Shown: piece after piece, positions 1-8,454 of the stretch
How the letters are laid out: every line of letters starts with the position of its first letter
Position numbering within the stretch: position 1 is the stretch's first letter
Assembly (NCBI GenBank): GCA_023399375.1
Contig: JAEWPX010000007.1
Span: 21,294-85,293 of the forward strand
Length of the DNA stretch: 64,000 nucleotides
Direction: 5' to 3'
Origin: Pseudomonadota bacterium
Lineage (GTDB): Bacteria > Desulfobacterota > Desulfovibrionia > Desulfovibrionales > Desulfovibrionaceae
Translations under genes and position numbers: made by a program
The notes under the pieces: generated by a model
What the model was told of the DNA's origin: nothing
The model's input: only the letters and a program-made list of their open reading frames with translations
Database searches by the model: none

Positions 1-445
1 TGCCCGGGATGGCGTCGGCGGGCCGGCCCGCGGCCAGGGAATCGAGCAGCGCGGCGAGCGCCGTCTCGCCCTCGCCCCGGCAGACGAAATCCGCGTGGTC
101 GAGGCCCTCGGCCGGGCGCACCGTGGCGTGAATGCCGCCCCAGACCACGGGCAGGCCGAGGCGTTCCTTGACGGCCCGGGTGAGCTGCGCGGCGCGGTCG
201 AAGTAGCTGGTGAAAAAGGAGACGCCGACAAGGTCCGAGCCGGCGGCGAGTTCCAGGGCCTGCGCCACGATGCGTTCGGGATAGCGGTAGACGTAGGAGC
301 CGTCCTCCTGGAGCAGGCCGATGCTTCCCGGAAAAAGGACGAGGCGCACGTCGTGTCCGGCGGCCTTGAGGCTGGCTTGCAGGCTGCGCACGCCAAAGGC
401 CGACAGGTCGGGGGGCGTGGGCGAGAGCAGGGTCAGGCGGGCCAT
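1..445 (-). CDS. Cobalamin-binding-type radical SAM protein, N-terminal part (runs off window)
   Basis: The reading frame begins at an ATG at 445 and runs off the left edge, so only about 148 residues are visible. They have the pattern of a B12-binding Rossmann domain from the radical SAM/cobalamin family: a hydrophobic first strand (MARLTLLSPTP), a GVRSLQASLKAAGH helix, the strand LVGVSFFTSYF, and the segment VVWGGIHATVRP followed by FVCRGEGE. The same segments occur in the same order in the gene at 4382-5920 (WGGVHPTIRP, ACVGDGEE), so the two are paralogues. The radical SAM CxxxCxxC cluster would lie beyond the window. It is the last visible gene of a leftward operon of lipid/glycan-type enzymes. 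The family is secure; the substrate is unknown. Confidence 0.8.
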   Translation of the reverse strand, partial: MARLTLLSPTPPDLSAFGVRSLQASLKAAGHDVRLVLFPGSIGLLQEDGSYVYRYPERIVAQALELAAGSDLVGVSFFTSYFDRAAQLTRAVKERLGLPVVWGGIHATVRPAEGLDHADFVCRGEGETALAALLDSLAAGRPADAIPG

Positions 446-536
446 GGCGCGGCGGGCTCCTTTGCGGGTTTTCGGGTCGGCAACTTCCGGTCGCCGGCGG
501 GCACGGCCTGCTTGGCGCGTGCGGCAGGCAGGCATT

Positions 537-1235
537 TCAGGGGCAAGTGTCCGTTTCCTCGCTTGTATAAGCCATTTCCTTCTGGCCGTCATGGCTGATG
601 CAACCGGATTTTCGCAAGCCGAACCGCTCCACGATCCGCTCCCCGTCCGGCGAAACGGCAATGGCGGCCAGGCCGCGGCTTGGGGCCGAGGCCATGTCCT
701 GCACAAGGGTCTTGAGCAGCATCCTGCTGACGTGCGATTTCCGGAAGGGCGGAATGATGCCGATATTATACAGATACAAATAGTTCGCGCAGTCGAACGA
801 CTCCGGCGCCGGAGCGATCTGCGTGCGGCTCGTGAAGCGTTGCGGGCAGTGCCGCAGCAGGGAAAAGGTGCGCTGCGTGATCGGATGAAAGCCCGTATAC
901 CCCACAGGCAGGCATCGCCCCTCCAGCCGGGCCAGCCAAAGACGGAAGCCCTTCGGAAACACGGATACCGCGAGCTTCAGATGCGCGTAGTCCTCGCGGT
1001 GGGCCGGCTGCGCATAGCAGGCCCAGTCCGCCACGAGCAGCGCCAGGACGAATGCGTCGGCATCCTCTTCCCAGCCGCAAGGATGCGCAGTCTTCGTTCC
1101 CGGTAAAAGGGAAAAGGTTTCGCAGCCTTCAAGAGCCGCTGCGTCGAGCGCCCGTATTTGCGCCGCCTCTTGCGTGAGCCAGGAGACGATCCGTTCGCGG
1201 GAGCGCAGGTCGGGAAGAGGCCTCAGGGCGTCCAC
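537..1235 (-). CDS. GNAT-like acetyltransferase-type protein
   Basis: I chose the GTG at 1235 because AGGAAG lies just upstream; a longer ATG form would overlap the preceding glycosyltransferase. About 232 residues. The C-terminal half has GNAT-like features: a strand and turn YLYNIGIIPPFR, a helix KSHVSRMLLKTLV like the acetyl-CoA pyrophosphate-binding region, then AIAVSPDGERIVERFGLRKSG, which matches the usual ending where a conserved helix leads into a GF-type strand. The N-terminal half is not recognised. It lies 10 bp downstream of the glycosyltransferase gene and upstream of a radical SAM gene on the same strand, so it may modify the same product. No acceptor can be inferred. Confidence 0.6.
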   Translation of the reverse strand: MDALRPLPDLRSRERIVSWLTQEAAQIRALDAAALEGCETFSLLPGTKTAHPCGWEEDADAFVLALLVADWACYAQPAHREDYAHLKLAVSVFPKGFRLWLARLEGRCLPVGYTGFHPITQRTFSLLRHCPQRFTSRTQIAPAPESFDCANYLYLYNIGIIPPFRKSHVSRMLLKTLVQDMASAPSRGLAAIAVSPDGERIVERFGLRKSGCISHDGQKEMAYTSEETDTCP

Positions 1236-1245
1236 GGGTGTCTTC

Positions 1246-2109
1246 CTATTTTCCCTTGTCGCCCTTGGCCGTCTCCAGGGCGGCAAGGCGGCGCTCCACG
1301 TCGGCGACGCGCGTCTCCAAGGACGTGCGCATGGCGGCCGTGCGGACCCGGCAGGCGGCGGTTTCCTCCAGCAGGTCGTCGAGGATCAGGTTTTTTTCGA
1401 ACCAGGCGCGCAGCATGGTGCTCAGGTAGCGCCGGCCCATTTCGCTCAGGTGCAGGTTGGAACTGCCCCAGGTGCGGCCCTGCCAGGAGATGGGGATCTG
1501 GGCGATGTGGTAGCCGCGGATGAGCGCGTTGAGGGACAGTTCGATGGTGATGTTGAAGTGGCAGGCCATAAGCGGCCAGATGTCGCGGATGACCTCGGCG
1601 CGGTAGGCCTTGAAGGAATTGGTGAGGTCGTTGAAGCGCGTCCAGAAGAGCAGCTGGAGCATGTGGTTGACGATGCGGTTGGCGAAGCGCTTGACGCGGG
1701 GATAGTTGAGGCAGCGCGAGCCCCGGATGAAGCGCGAGCCGTAGACGCAGTCGTAGCCCTGGCCGATCTTGCGGTAATAGGCGACCACGTCCTCGGGATC
1801 GTCGGAGCGGTCGGCCATGCAGATGACGATGACGTCGCCGTGCGCCTGTTCGAGTCCCGCCCGGATGGCCCGGCCGAAGCCCCGCGGCGGCATGCGGCGC
1901 ACGACCTTGATGCCGGGGTCCGCGGCGGCCAGGACGTCGAGGACCGCGCCCGTGCCGTCGCTGCTGTTGTCGTCCACGAGCACCAGCTCGTAGGGGATGG
2001 CTTCGCGCCGCAAGACGCGTACGAGCGCCTCGACCGTGGCGGCGATGTTGCCTTCCTCGTTATGGGCCGGGATGACGACGGACAGGACGGACTGGCCGGG
2101 GGTGTCCAT
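1246..2109 (-). CDS. Family 2 glycosyltransferase (dolichol-phosphate mannosyltransferase-like)
   Basis: The 287-residue product is a GT-A fold glycosyltransferase. SVVIPAHNEEGNI at the N-terminus is the family 2 signature, followed by LVLVDDNSSDGT (the first nucleotide-contacting acidic region), KVVRR..PRGFGRAIRAGLEQA, and MADRSDDPED in the position of the metal-binding acidic motif. The middle YGSRFIRGSR and the absence of long C-terminal membrane helices resemble polyprenyl-phosphate mannosyl/glucosyl transferases such as DPM1. The last 50 residues are charged and probably helical (LETRVADVERRLAALE). It probably transfers a hexose from a nucleotide sugar to a lipid carrier at the cytoplasmic membrane. 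The acyltransferase gene lies immediately upstream. Confidence 0.85.
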   Translation of the reverse strand: MDTPGQSVLSVVIPAHNEEGNIAATVEALVRVLRREAIPYELVLVDDNSSDGTGAVLDVLAAADPGIKVVRRMPPRGFGRAIRAGLEQAHGDVIVICMADRSDDPEDVVAYYRKIGQGYDCVYGSRFIRGSRCLNYPRVKRFANRIVNHMLQLLFWTRFNDLTNSFKAYRAEVIRDIWPLMACHFNITIELSLNALIRGYHIAQIPISWQGRTWGSSNLHLSEMGRRYLSTMLRAWFEKNLILDDLLEETAACRVRTAAMRTSLETRVADVERRLAALETAKGDKGK

Positions 2110-2151
2110 GGGCGGGCTCCTTGTGCGGTCGCGTGCGAGGCGGGTTATGCC

Positions 2152-3099
2152 TCATGGCGGCGGCGGGCAGCAAGGGGTGTTGTGGCCCCCGTGGGCTTCC
2201 AGCAGATGCCACCAGCCCGGATGGTCGCGCACCACGGCGGCGTAGCGGGCCAGGAGTTCCGCGGAAAGCGCCCGGGCGGCGGCGTCCTTGTCCGTGCCGG
2301 GCGGCGGCGCAAGGGGCGCTTCCAGGCGCAGGCGGTAGGGCGCGGCCTTGCCCGGGACCAGAAACGCCGGACACAGGGCGGCGCCGCTGGAAAGGGCCAG
2401 CCGGGCCGGGCCCAGGGGCGCGCAGAGCGCGCCGCCGGGGAAAGCGAACGTCGCGTGGCGGCCGAACGGCGGCTGTCCCGGGGCGTCGTCCAGGGTGGTC
2501 ATGACCACGCCCCCGGCGCGCAGATGGCTGAGCGCCTGGCGCGTGCCCGGCCCGGGCGGCACGATGCGGGCCGGGATGCGTCCTTCGTAACGCCGGCGCA
2601 GGCGCACGGCCACATGGCGGCCGATGAAAGACAGCCCCGCCTCGTTCAAATAGCCGATTTGCAGCATGGGATAGCAAAGAAGCCCGAGGACGGTCAGCGG
2701 CAGCTGCGTCGGGCCGGAATGCCCGATGGGCAGCACCGCGCCCCGCCCGGCGGCGAGGGCCGCGTCCAGGTGTTCGCGGCCCTCGATTTCGAGAATCTGC
2801 CCGAAATTGTCCGGCGTGATCCGGGGAAAGACGAAGATCGAAAGCTGGTTGGCGTAATGGGTCTCGAAGGCGGCCAGGGCCTGTTTACGACGCAGCTGCT
2901 CGGGCAGGTCCGGGCGCAGGCGGGAGACGGCGGCGAACGCCCGGCCGCGCCGTCCCCGGGACGCGGCGGCGTGCAGCCGGCCGAGCAGGCGCAATACGGC
3001 GAACCCCAGGCGCGGCGGCAGCCGCTCCACCAGAAAGCGCAACGGATACCAGACCACGAGGCGCAGCGCGTCGCGCGCCGGGCTTTCGCAAACGCGCAT
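2152..3099 (-). CDS. Lipid A biosynthesis (LpxL/HtrB)-like acyltransferase with altered catalytic motif
   Basis: The 315-residue product looks like the lauroyl/myristoyl acyltransferase superfamily. It has an N-terminal arginine-rich amphipathic region (LRLVVWYPLRFLVERLPPR), AFETHYANQLSIFVFPR, then LEIEGREHLDAALAAGRGAVLPIGHSGPTQ, which aligns with the family segment ending in HFGNWE. The family normally has H-x4-D/E; here the sequence is HSGPTQ, so His near residue 125 is kept but the acid is replaced by Gln. Further motifs are GGVVMTTLDDAPG and a C-terminal DHPGWWHLLEAH. It lies 2 bp from the preceding radical SAM gene. It may be a divergent acyltransferase or one with different chemistry. 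Fold assignment is moderate to good, activity uncertain. Confidence 0.7.
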   Translation of the reverse strand: MRVCESPARDALRLVVWYPLRFLVERLPPRLGFAVLRLLGRLHAAASRGRRGRAFAAVSRLRPDLPEQLRRKQALAAFETHYANQLSIFVFPRITPDNFGQILEIEGREHLDAALAAGRGAVLPIGHSGPTQLPLTVLGLLCYPMLQIGYLNEAGLSFIGRHVAVRLRRRYEGRIPARIVPPGPGTRQALSHLRAGGVVMTTLDDAPGQPPFGRHATFAFPGGALCAPLGPARLALSSGAALCPAFLVPGKAAPYRLRLEAPLAPPPGTDKDAAARALSAELLARYAAVVRDHPGWWHLLEAHGGHNTPCCPPPP

Positions 3100-3101
3100 G
3101 G

Positions 3102-4385
3102 TCAGCGGCCCCGGGCCTTGAGCAGCATGTCGAAGAATTTTTCGATATAGGCCGTCCTGCCCTGGGTGTAACGCACCGGCTCCAGCAGGTCGGCCCCGGG
3201 CGCGACGATCCCTTCGGCGGCGGCGCGCGCGGCCAGGGCGGTATGGGGCTCCACACGCAGGCTGCTCAGTTCGAAATGCGCCCGTTTGCCCAGCTGCCGC
3301 CTGGCCCGGACGATGAAGCCGAGCAGGGCCAGGGCGTCGCGCAGGGTCTGGCCAGGCGGATTCTTGAAGAAATTGTAGCTCACGTCGAAGCAGCCCATGT
3401 CGCGCACGAGGGCGTACGCGGCGTCGATCTCGGCCCGGGTCACGGCCTTGTCCAGGGCGCGCAGGGCCGCGTCGCCGTAGGCGTCCGGGGAGAAGATCAC
3501 GGTGTCGCAGCCGGCGCGGCGGGCAAGCTTCAGGAAATCGCGCGAAAGCCCCCGCTCGGTGAACCAGGCCGACCAGGAAAGCCGCAAATTGCGGCGGACC
3601 ATGGCCTCCATGACCGCGGCGGCATGGTCGGCCGGGGCGTTGAAGACCGAATCGAGAAAGGTGAAGCGGGCAAGCCCCTGCGCCTTGAGCGCGGCCAGCT
3701 CCTCGGCCACGCGTTCGGGAGCCTTGCGGCGGTAGGTGCGGCCGTTGAGGAAGCCGTAGGGGCAGTAGAGGCAGGAAAAGGCGCAGCCCCGCTTGGTTTC
3801 GACGCCGATGCCCCAGGGCACGGCCGTGTACGGGGTAAGGGGCAGCACGGTGAAGTCCGGCGCGGGCAGATCCGAAAAATCGGCCTTGGCCACTGGTCCG
3901 GAAAAGACCGTTTGGCCGCTGTCGCGCCGGTAGACCGAGGGCACGGCCGCGACGTCGCCCCTGCCCGCCAGCGCGTCGGCCAGGGCGGCGAACGTCCCTT
4001 CCCCTTCGAGGTATACGCCGTAGTCGATGGAGGGGTAGCGCGCCATGAGCGCCTGGGCGAACATGGAAAAGCCCGAGCCTCCGACGACGAGGGGCCCGGA
4101 AAAGTGCGTGCGCACCGTGTTCAGCACCTGTTGAAACGGCGGCAGGTAGGAGGTGCTTACGCGCGTGTTGGTGGAGTCGATGTTGCGTAGCGACACGCCG
4201 ACCAAGTCCGGGCCGAATTCCCGGAGTTTATGCGCAAGCGCCCCGAGGGGCCCGGGGGCGACGTTGGGGTCGCAGCAGGCGACTTCGTGCCTGCCCTTGA
4301 GAGCGGCGGCCAGGCAGGCCAGGCCCACGGGGTAGACCGGCGGGCCGTCGCCGCCGAGCCAGGACTGCACGAGCAGGATCTTCAT
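3102..4385 (-). CDS. Cobalamin-binding-type radical SAM protein
   Basis: The ATG at 4385 overlaps the stop of the upstream gene by 4 bp (ATGA), indicating translational coupling; 427 residues. The first ~150 residues are a B12-binding-like domain (MKILLVQSWLGG, VGLACLAAALKGRHEV, LVGVSLRNID, PLVVGGSGFSMF, YGVYLEGEGTF). The radical SAM core follows, with CAFSCLYC near residue 200 as the 4Fe-4S motif CxxxCxxC and RFTFLDSVFN as a strand with the GGE-like position changed. No long C-terminal extra domain is visible. Neighbours on both sides of the operon encode paralogues. The reaction is unknown; relatives methylate, rearrange or couple lipids and sugars. Confidence 0.85.
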   Translation of the reverse strand: MKILLVQSWLGGDGPPVYPVGLACLAAALKGRHEVACCDPNVAPGPLGALAHKLREFGPDLVGVSLRNIDSTNTRVSTSYLPPFQQVLNTVRTHFSGPLVVGGSGFSMFAQALMARYPSIDYGVYLEGEGTFAALADALAGRGDVAAVPSVYRRDSGQTVFSGPVAKADFSDLPAPDFTVLPLTPYTAVPWGIGVETKRGCAFSCLYCPYGFLNGRTYRRKAPERVAEELAALKAQGLARFTFLDSVFNAPADHAAAVMEAMVRRNLRLSWSAWFTERGLSRDFLKLARRAGCDTVIFSPDAYGDAALRALDKAVTRAEIDAAYALVRDMGCFDVSYNFFKNPPGQTLRDALALLGFIVRARRQLGKRAHFELSSLRVEPHTALAARAAAEGIVAPGADLLEPVRYTQGRTAYIEKFFDMLLKARGR

Positions 4386-5920
4386 GCGCCCCGCCCCAAA
4401 AGCCTCTTGAGCAGCCGCTTGGCCGGGCCGGCCACGGCAAAGGCCAGCCGCCACAGCGGCGCAAGCGCGCGGGCGCTTAACGCCCTGGCCACGGGCGTCG
4501 CCGCGCAAAGGGCCAGGAGCCGCGACGGGAAGCGGCCGCCCTTGGCCAGCAGGATGAGGAAATTGACGTAGTCCGGCCGGCGCATGGTGTAGCTTTTGGT
4601 GTAGACGTCGCGGCGTTCGTCGGTGAGCAGCCCGTCCGCGGCGGCCATGGCCGCGAGCTTGGTGCCCGGGTAGAGCACCAGGGAAAAGGGCTGGAGCCGG
4701 AAGGGCTTGGGGATTTTCGCGACAAAGCGTACGGAGTCGAGCCGATCTTCCAGGGTCTCGTAGGGCGTATCCAGGATGAAGTCGTAGCTCGGCGGCAGCA
4801 TCCGGTCCTTGTAGGCGTTGATGACGGCCATGGCCGCGAGCATCTTGTCGTTGCCCATGGCCTGGCGGTTGAAAAGCGCCTGGATGCGCGGCGAGCCCGT
4901 CTGCACGCCCATCTGCATGTAGACCATGCCGGCATCGACCAGGGCGTCCATCTTTTCGCGCGTGACGGTGGCCGGACTGCCGAGGCACGTAAACGGCAGG
5001 GCGATGCGCGCCTTGTACTCGCGGCAGAACTCCCGGATGTTCTCAAGGGGCCTTGCGAAAAAGGCGTCGTCGGAAATCCAGACGTAGCCGATAAAGGGCA
5101 TGGCCGCCAGGGCGGCCTCCAGCTCGGCCATGACGTGGGGCACGCTGCGCCAGCGCAGGTAGCCCTTGGCTCCGTAAAGCGACTTGATCGCGTCGTTGAC
5201 GCAGTAGGCGCAGCGGTGCGGGCAGCCTCGCCCGGTCATGGTCTGGTAGCCCACCCGGCCGAGCAGGCGCGAGACCGTGCCCTGGGCCAGATGTCTTTCG
5301 GTCACGTTCGGGGTCAGCGGCACAAGGGCGTCGCCCCCTTCCCAGATGTAGTGTTCCTCATGGGACCAGTCCGGCGGCGGCAGGGCGTCGAGGTCGGCGC
5401 TTAGGGGGCGCACGGCGTTTTGCGCGAGGCTGCCGTCGGGGCGGCGCGACCAGATGTTGGGGATGTCCGTGACGGGCAGTCCGGCGGCCAGGGCGCGGAC
5501 CACGTCCAGGATGGCTTCCTCGCCGTCGCCCACGCAGGCCATGTCCGCGACCGCGAGGCATTCCTCGGGCCGGATGGTCGGATGCACGCCGCCCCAGAGC
5601 ACGGGCGCGGCGATCCTGCCCCGAAGCGCCCGCGTGATCTGGGCGGCGTTGTCGGCGTAGTTGGTCATGAGCGACACGCCGACGACGGTGGCGTCGGCGC
5701 AAAGGGGAACGAGGGAATCGAGCACGCCTGGCGGGTAGCGCTCGGGCTGGTCGGTCAGGGCGTCGCCCAGGGGATCGGGCAGGAAGACCAGGCGCGTGGG
5801 CACGCCCGCGGCGCGCAGGTACGCGGAGATGGCCCGCACGCCGAAGGAAGTGATGTCGGGATAGGGCGAGATGAGGACGACGCGCGGGGTCGTCCGGGAC
5901 GGGGTGGCCTGTGGCTCCAT
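4382..5920 (-). CDS. Cobalamin-binding-type radical SAM protein
   Basis: This 512-residue protein has a B12-binding-like Rossmann domain (residues ~12-160: VVLISPYPDITSFGVR, VVGVSLMTNYADNAAQ, VLWGGVHPTIRPEE, ACVGDGEEAI) and a radical SAM domain with CPHRCAYC near residue 233, then YVWISDDAFFARP and MVYMQMGVQTGSPRIQ, a typical strand where the family senses SAM. The C-terminal part contains a predicted amphipathic/hydrophobic segment (LLALCAATPVARAL...LAFAVAG) that may associate with the membrane. It appears to be the first gene of the leftward operon, with a 70-bp gap before the CheC-like gene. It is a paralogue of the truncated gene at the left edge. Substrate unknown. Confidence 0.85.
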   Translation of the reverse strand: MEPQATPSRTTPRVVLISPYPDITSFGVRAISAYLRAAGVPTRLVFLPDPLGDALTDQPERYPPGVLDSLVPLCADATVVGVSLMTNYADNAAQITRALRGRIAAPVLWGGVHPTIRPEECLAVADMACVGDGEEAILDVVRALAAGLPVTDIPNIWSRRPDGSLAQNAVRPLSADLDALPPPDWSHEEHYIWEGGDALVPLTPNVTERHLAQGTVSRLLGRVGYQTMTGRGCPHRCAYCVNDAIKSLYGAKGYLRWRSVPHVMAELEAALAAMPFIGYVWISDDAFFARPLENIREFCREYKARIALPFTCLGSPATVTREKMDALVDAGMVYMQMGVQTGSPRIQALFNRQAMGNDKMLAAMAVINAYKDRMLPPSYDFILDTPYETLEDRLDSVRFVAKIPKPFRLQPFSLVLYPGTKLAAMAAADGLLTDERRDVYTKSYTMRRPDYVNFLILLAKGGRFPSRLLALCAATPVARALSARALAPLWRLAFAVAGPAKRLLKRLLGRGA

Positions 5921-5990
5921 TTTCGGAAGGATGCCGGGGGCGCGCCCGCCTTGTCAAGCCGGCGTCCCCATAGCGGCGGGCGCATGCCGC

Positions 5991-6602
5991 CTAGCCGAGG
6001 CTCTCCAGGATTTTGGCGTCCAGGGCCTTGGTCAGGGCGTCGAAGCCTTCCTGGGCCAGCACGACCAGGATGTCGCCCGTGGCCATGTAGCGGGCCAGGG
6101 TGAAGTTGGCGCGCACGTAGAGCGTGACCGAGCACAGGGCGTCGGCCACGGCGAGAAGCGGCCCCAGGTTGTTGGCCGTGGACAGGGGCTGGTAGTCCAC
6201 GTGCAGGCCGAGCATGGTGCCCATGGCCCCGAGCACGCCGACGAGGACCACGTTGCCGACCTCGCGCAGGGTGTCCTCGCGCATCTGGTCCGGGGTCTCG
6301 GGCATGCCCATGGCCTCGGTGAGGCCGGAAACGAGGCTGCTTGCGTCGCCGTGGGCGAAGGCCAGGGCGGTCATGCCGCTCATGACCCCGGTAAACGGCA
6401 GGAACACGCCTTCGCAGACGGAGGGGCAGCGGCCCATGGTCGCCTCGGTGAGGCTCGGGCGGCTCAGGATGCGTATCTCCGGGGCGGATAGGGTCACATG
6501 GGTGGCGCACATGCGGTTGAGCGCCTCGGCGGCGCGGCCGAGACCGATGTTGACGCATTCGCTCAAGAGATCCATGCGGGATTCCAGCGTGACTTCTGGC
6601 AC
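5991..6602 (-). CDS. CheC-like chemotaxis/phosphatase family protein
   Basis: The GTG at 6602 is preferred over the ATG at 6620 because GAGAGGAGG lies just upstream of the GTG and would fall inside the coding region otherwise; 203 residues. The sequence contains both half-motifs of the CheC/CheX/FliY phosphatase fold: DLLSECVNIGLGRAAEALNRM near the N-terminus and REVGNVVLVGVLGAMG in the middle, where the Glu and Asn pair (E..N) contacts phospho-CheY. It ends shortly after the second repeat, as CheC does. No other chemotaxis genes are beside it. It probably dephosphorylates a response regulator or acts as a standalone adaptor. Confidence 0.75.
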   Translation of the reverse strand: MPEVTLESRMDLLSECVNIGLGRAAEALNRMCATHVTLSAPEIRILSRPSLTEATMGRCPSVCEGVFLPFTGVMSGMTALAFAHGDASSLVSGLTEAMGMPETPDQMREDTLREVGNVVLVGVLGAMGTMLGLHVDYQPLSTANNLGPLLAVADALCSVTLYVRANFTLARYMATGDILVVLAQEGFDALTKALDAKILESLG

Positions 6603-6916
6603 GGTATTCCTCCTCTCCATGCGGCGCGGGCCGGCAGTGGTCCTGCCTTATAGCACTCCGGAGCCGTCCAGGCGAACGCTTTGTCCCTTCTTTACAGCCA
6701 GCCGATATCTTGCAGGAAACGACGTCGGGCAAGATGGCGTCCCTGCCGCCGCAAGGCGGCGGATGGAAAATGTTCGGCGCAAGGCCGCATTGCGGTCGCT
6801 GCGTCGGGGTTTTCCCCAAGGATCGGTTTGCTGTGGAACGCGCATGCCGCGTTGCGGAAAAAACGTGGCGTGGAAGTGTTGCGTTGAAAAAATACGGTCG
6901 AAATCGTCGCGCGCCG
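6603..6916. other. Intergenic region between hldE and the CheC-like gene
   Basis: About 314 bp without a supportable gene. It contains a GC hairpin near 6745-6763 (arms CCGCC/GGCGG around GCAA) that lies just past the hldE stop in the direction of hldE transcription; no T-run follows it, so it is at best a weak terminator. The part near 6640-6720 is less GC-rich and probably holds the CheC-like gene promoter, but no clear -35/-10 pair was found. Confidence 0.4.
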
Positions 6917-8434
6917 CTACGCCGTCCCGTCCGGCGTTTCCCGCTGTTGCGAGCTGCGCAGGATGCGGCTGATGATGTCCGTGGTGCTGGCGGCGGGCTC
7001 CAGGTCGATAAGCGCCACACGGCCGCCGTAGGCCTGGACCACGTCGGCCCCGACCACGGTTTCCAGGGTGTAGTCGCCGCCCTTGGCCAGCACGTCCGGC
7101 CGCACGGCGCGAATGAGTTCGAGCGGGGTGTCCTCGCCGAAAAGCGTCACCGCGTCCACCGGGGAAAGCGACGCCAGCATGCCGGCCCGGGCCTGCTCGT
7201 TTTGCACCGGCCGCGACGGGCCCTTCAGGCGGCGCACCGAGGCGTCGGTGTTGACCCCGACCACGAGCCGGTCGCACAGCTCCCTGGTGCGCGCGAGCAT
7301 GAGCGCGTGCCCGGGGTGGAGCAGGTCGAAACAGCCGTTGGTGAAGCCGACGCGCAGTCCCTGGCTGCGCCACAGGGCCACGCGCTCGAGCAGCCGTTCC
7401 CGGGAGACCACCTTGTCGTCGCCGCCCGCGCCCGCGCGCGACAGCACGCCCCGGCGCAGTTCGTCGGGGTGCGCCACGGCCGTGCCCACCTTGCGGATGA
7501 CCACGCCCGCACCGATGTTGGCCAGGCGCGCACACAGATGCAGCGGCGCGCCGAGCGACAGTCCGGCGCACAGGATGGCGGCCAGCGTGTCGCCTGCGCC
7601 CGAGACGTCGAACACATCCGCGCTTTCGGCCCGGATGTGGCGCGCGCTCCCGTCGGCGAAGAAAAGGCTCAGTCCCTCTTCGCTGCGTGTGACGCACACC
7701 GCGTCCGCACCGCAGACGTCGATGACGCGCCGGGCGGCGGCGACGTAGGACGCCTCGTCGGTCAGGCGCATGCCCGTAGCCGCGGCCAGCTCGGCGCGGT
7801 TGGGCGTAATGACCGACGCCCCGCGGTAGCGGGAGAAATCCGCGCCCTTGGGATCGACCACCACGCGCGCGCCCAGGGTCTTGGCCAGGGCCATGACGCC
7901 GGCAAGGACCTCGGGCGTGAGCACGCCCTTGCCGTAGTCGGAAACCATGAACACGGGGTAGTCCGGGGCGAGCGCCTCGAGCTGGGCGAGCAGGCCCTGC
8001 GCCGTGGCGGGCGCGATGGGGGCCAGGGTTTCGCGGTCCGTGCGCAGGAGGTGGTTGTGGCCGGCGATGAAGCGGGTCTTGAACGTGGTCGGCCGCCCCG
8101 GCTCCACGACCAGCCGGGCGGTCACGCCCGGGGCGGCCGCGAGGAGCTCCGCCAGGGCCTGCCCGGGGGCGTCGTCGCCGGTTGCGGCCACGAAGCCGGC
8201 CGCGACGCCGAGGGCGGCCAGGTTGCGCACGACGTTGCCCGCGCCGCCCGGCATGTCGCTTTCCTCGGTCACGGAGAGCACGGGGATGGGCGCTTCGGGG
8301 GAGATGCGCTCCACCTTGCCGCGCACGAAGCGGTCGAGCATGGCGTCGCCGACGACCAGCACCCGGGCCTGGCCCAGGCGGTCGCACAGGTCGATCAGTT
8401 CGGGAAGTCCTTCCGGTTGCGATGGCGCGGCCAT
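6917..8434 (-). CDS. hldE: Bifunctional D-beta-D-heptose 7-phosphate kinase / D-beta-D-heptose 1-phosphate adenylyltransferase
   Basis: The ATG at 8434 is preceded by GGAGGAG; 505 residues. The N-terminal ribokinase-type kinase has VLVVGDAMLDRFVRG, the PGGAGNVVRNLAALG substrate segment, and the DVFDVSGAGDTLAA motif near residue 281 that holds the catalytic Asp and anion hole. The C-terminal nucleotidyltransferase has GFTNGCFDLLHPGH near residue 365, with the GxFDxxHxGH AMP-transfer motif, and VNTDASVRRLKG. It phosphorylates heptose 7-phosphate at C1 and, after a phosphatase step, transfers AMP to heptose 1-phosphate, producing ADP-heptose for the LPS inner core. It lies 20 bp downstream of hldD in the same operon, which catalyses the next pathway step. 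The assignment is firm. Confidence 0.96.
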   Translation of the reverse strand: MAAPSQPEGLPELIDLCDRLGQARVLVVGDAMLDRFVRGKVERISPEAPIPVLSVTEESDMPGGAGNVVRNLAALGVAAGFVAATGDDAPGQALAELLAAAPGVTARLVVEPGRPTTFKTRFIAGHNHLLRTDRETLAPIAPATAQGLLAQLEALAPDYPVFMVSDYGKGVLTPEVLAGVMALAKTLGARVVVDPKGADFSRYRGASVITPNRAELAAATGMRLTDEASYVAAARRVIDVCGADAVCVTRSEEGLSLFFADGSARHIRAESADVFDVSGAGDTLAAILCAGLSLGAPLHLCARLANIGAGVVIRKVGTAVAHPDELRRGVLSRAGAGGDDKVVSRERLLERVALWRSQGLRVGFTNGCFDLLHPGHALMLARTRELCDRLVVGVNTDASVRRLKGPSRPVQNEQARAGMLASLSPVDAVTLFGEDTPLELIRAVRPDVLAKGGDYTLETVVGADVVQAYGGRVALIDLEPAASTTDIISRILRSSQQRETPDGTA

Positions 8435-8454
8435 GGCCGTCTCCTCCGGTCGTT

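Noticed and set aside
1174..3150. Long open frame on the plus strand
   Set aside because: It lies opposite confident minus-strand genes; high GC creates long antisense frames, and the sequence has no recognisable domain.
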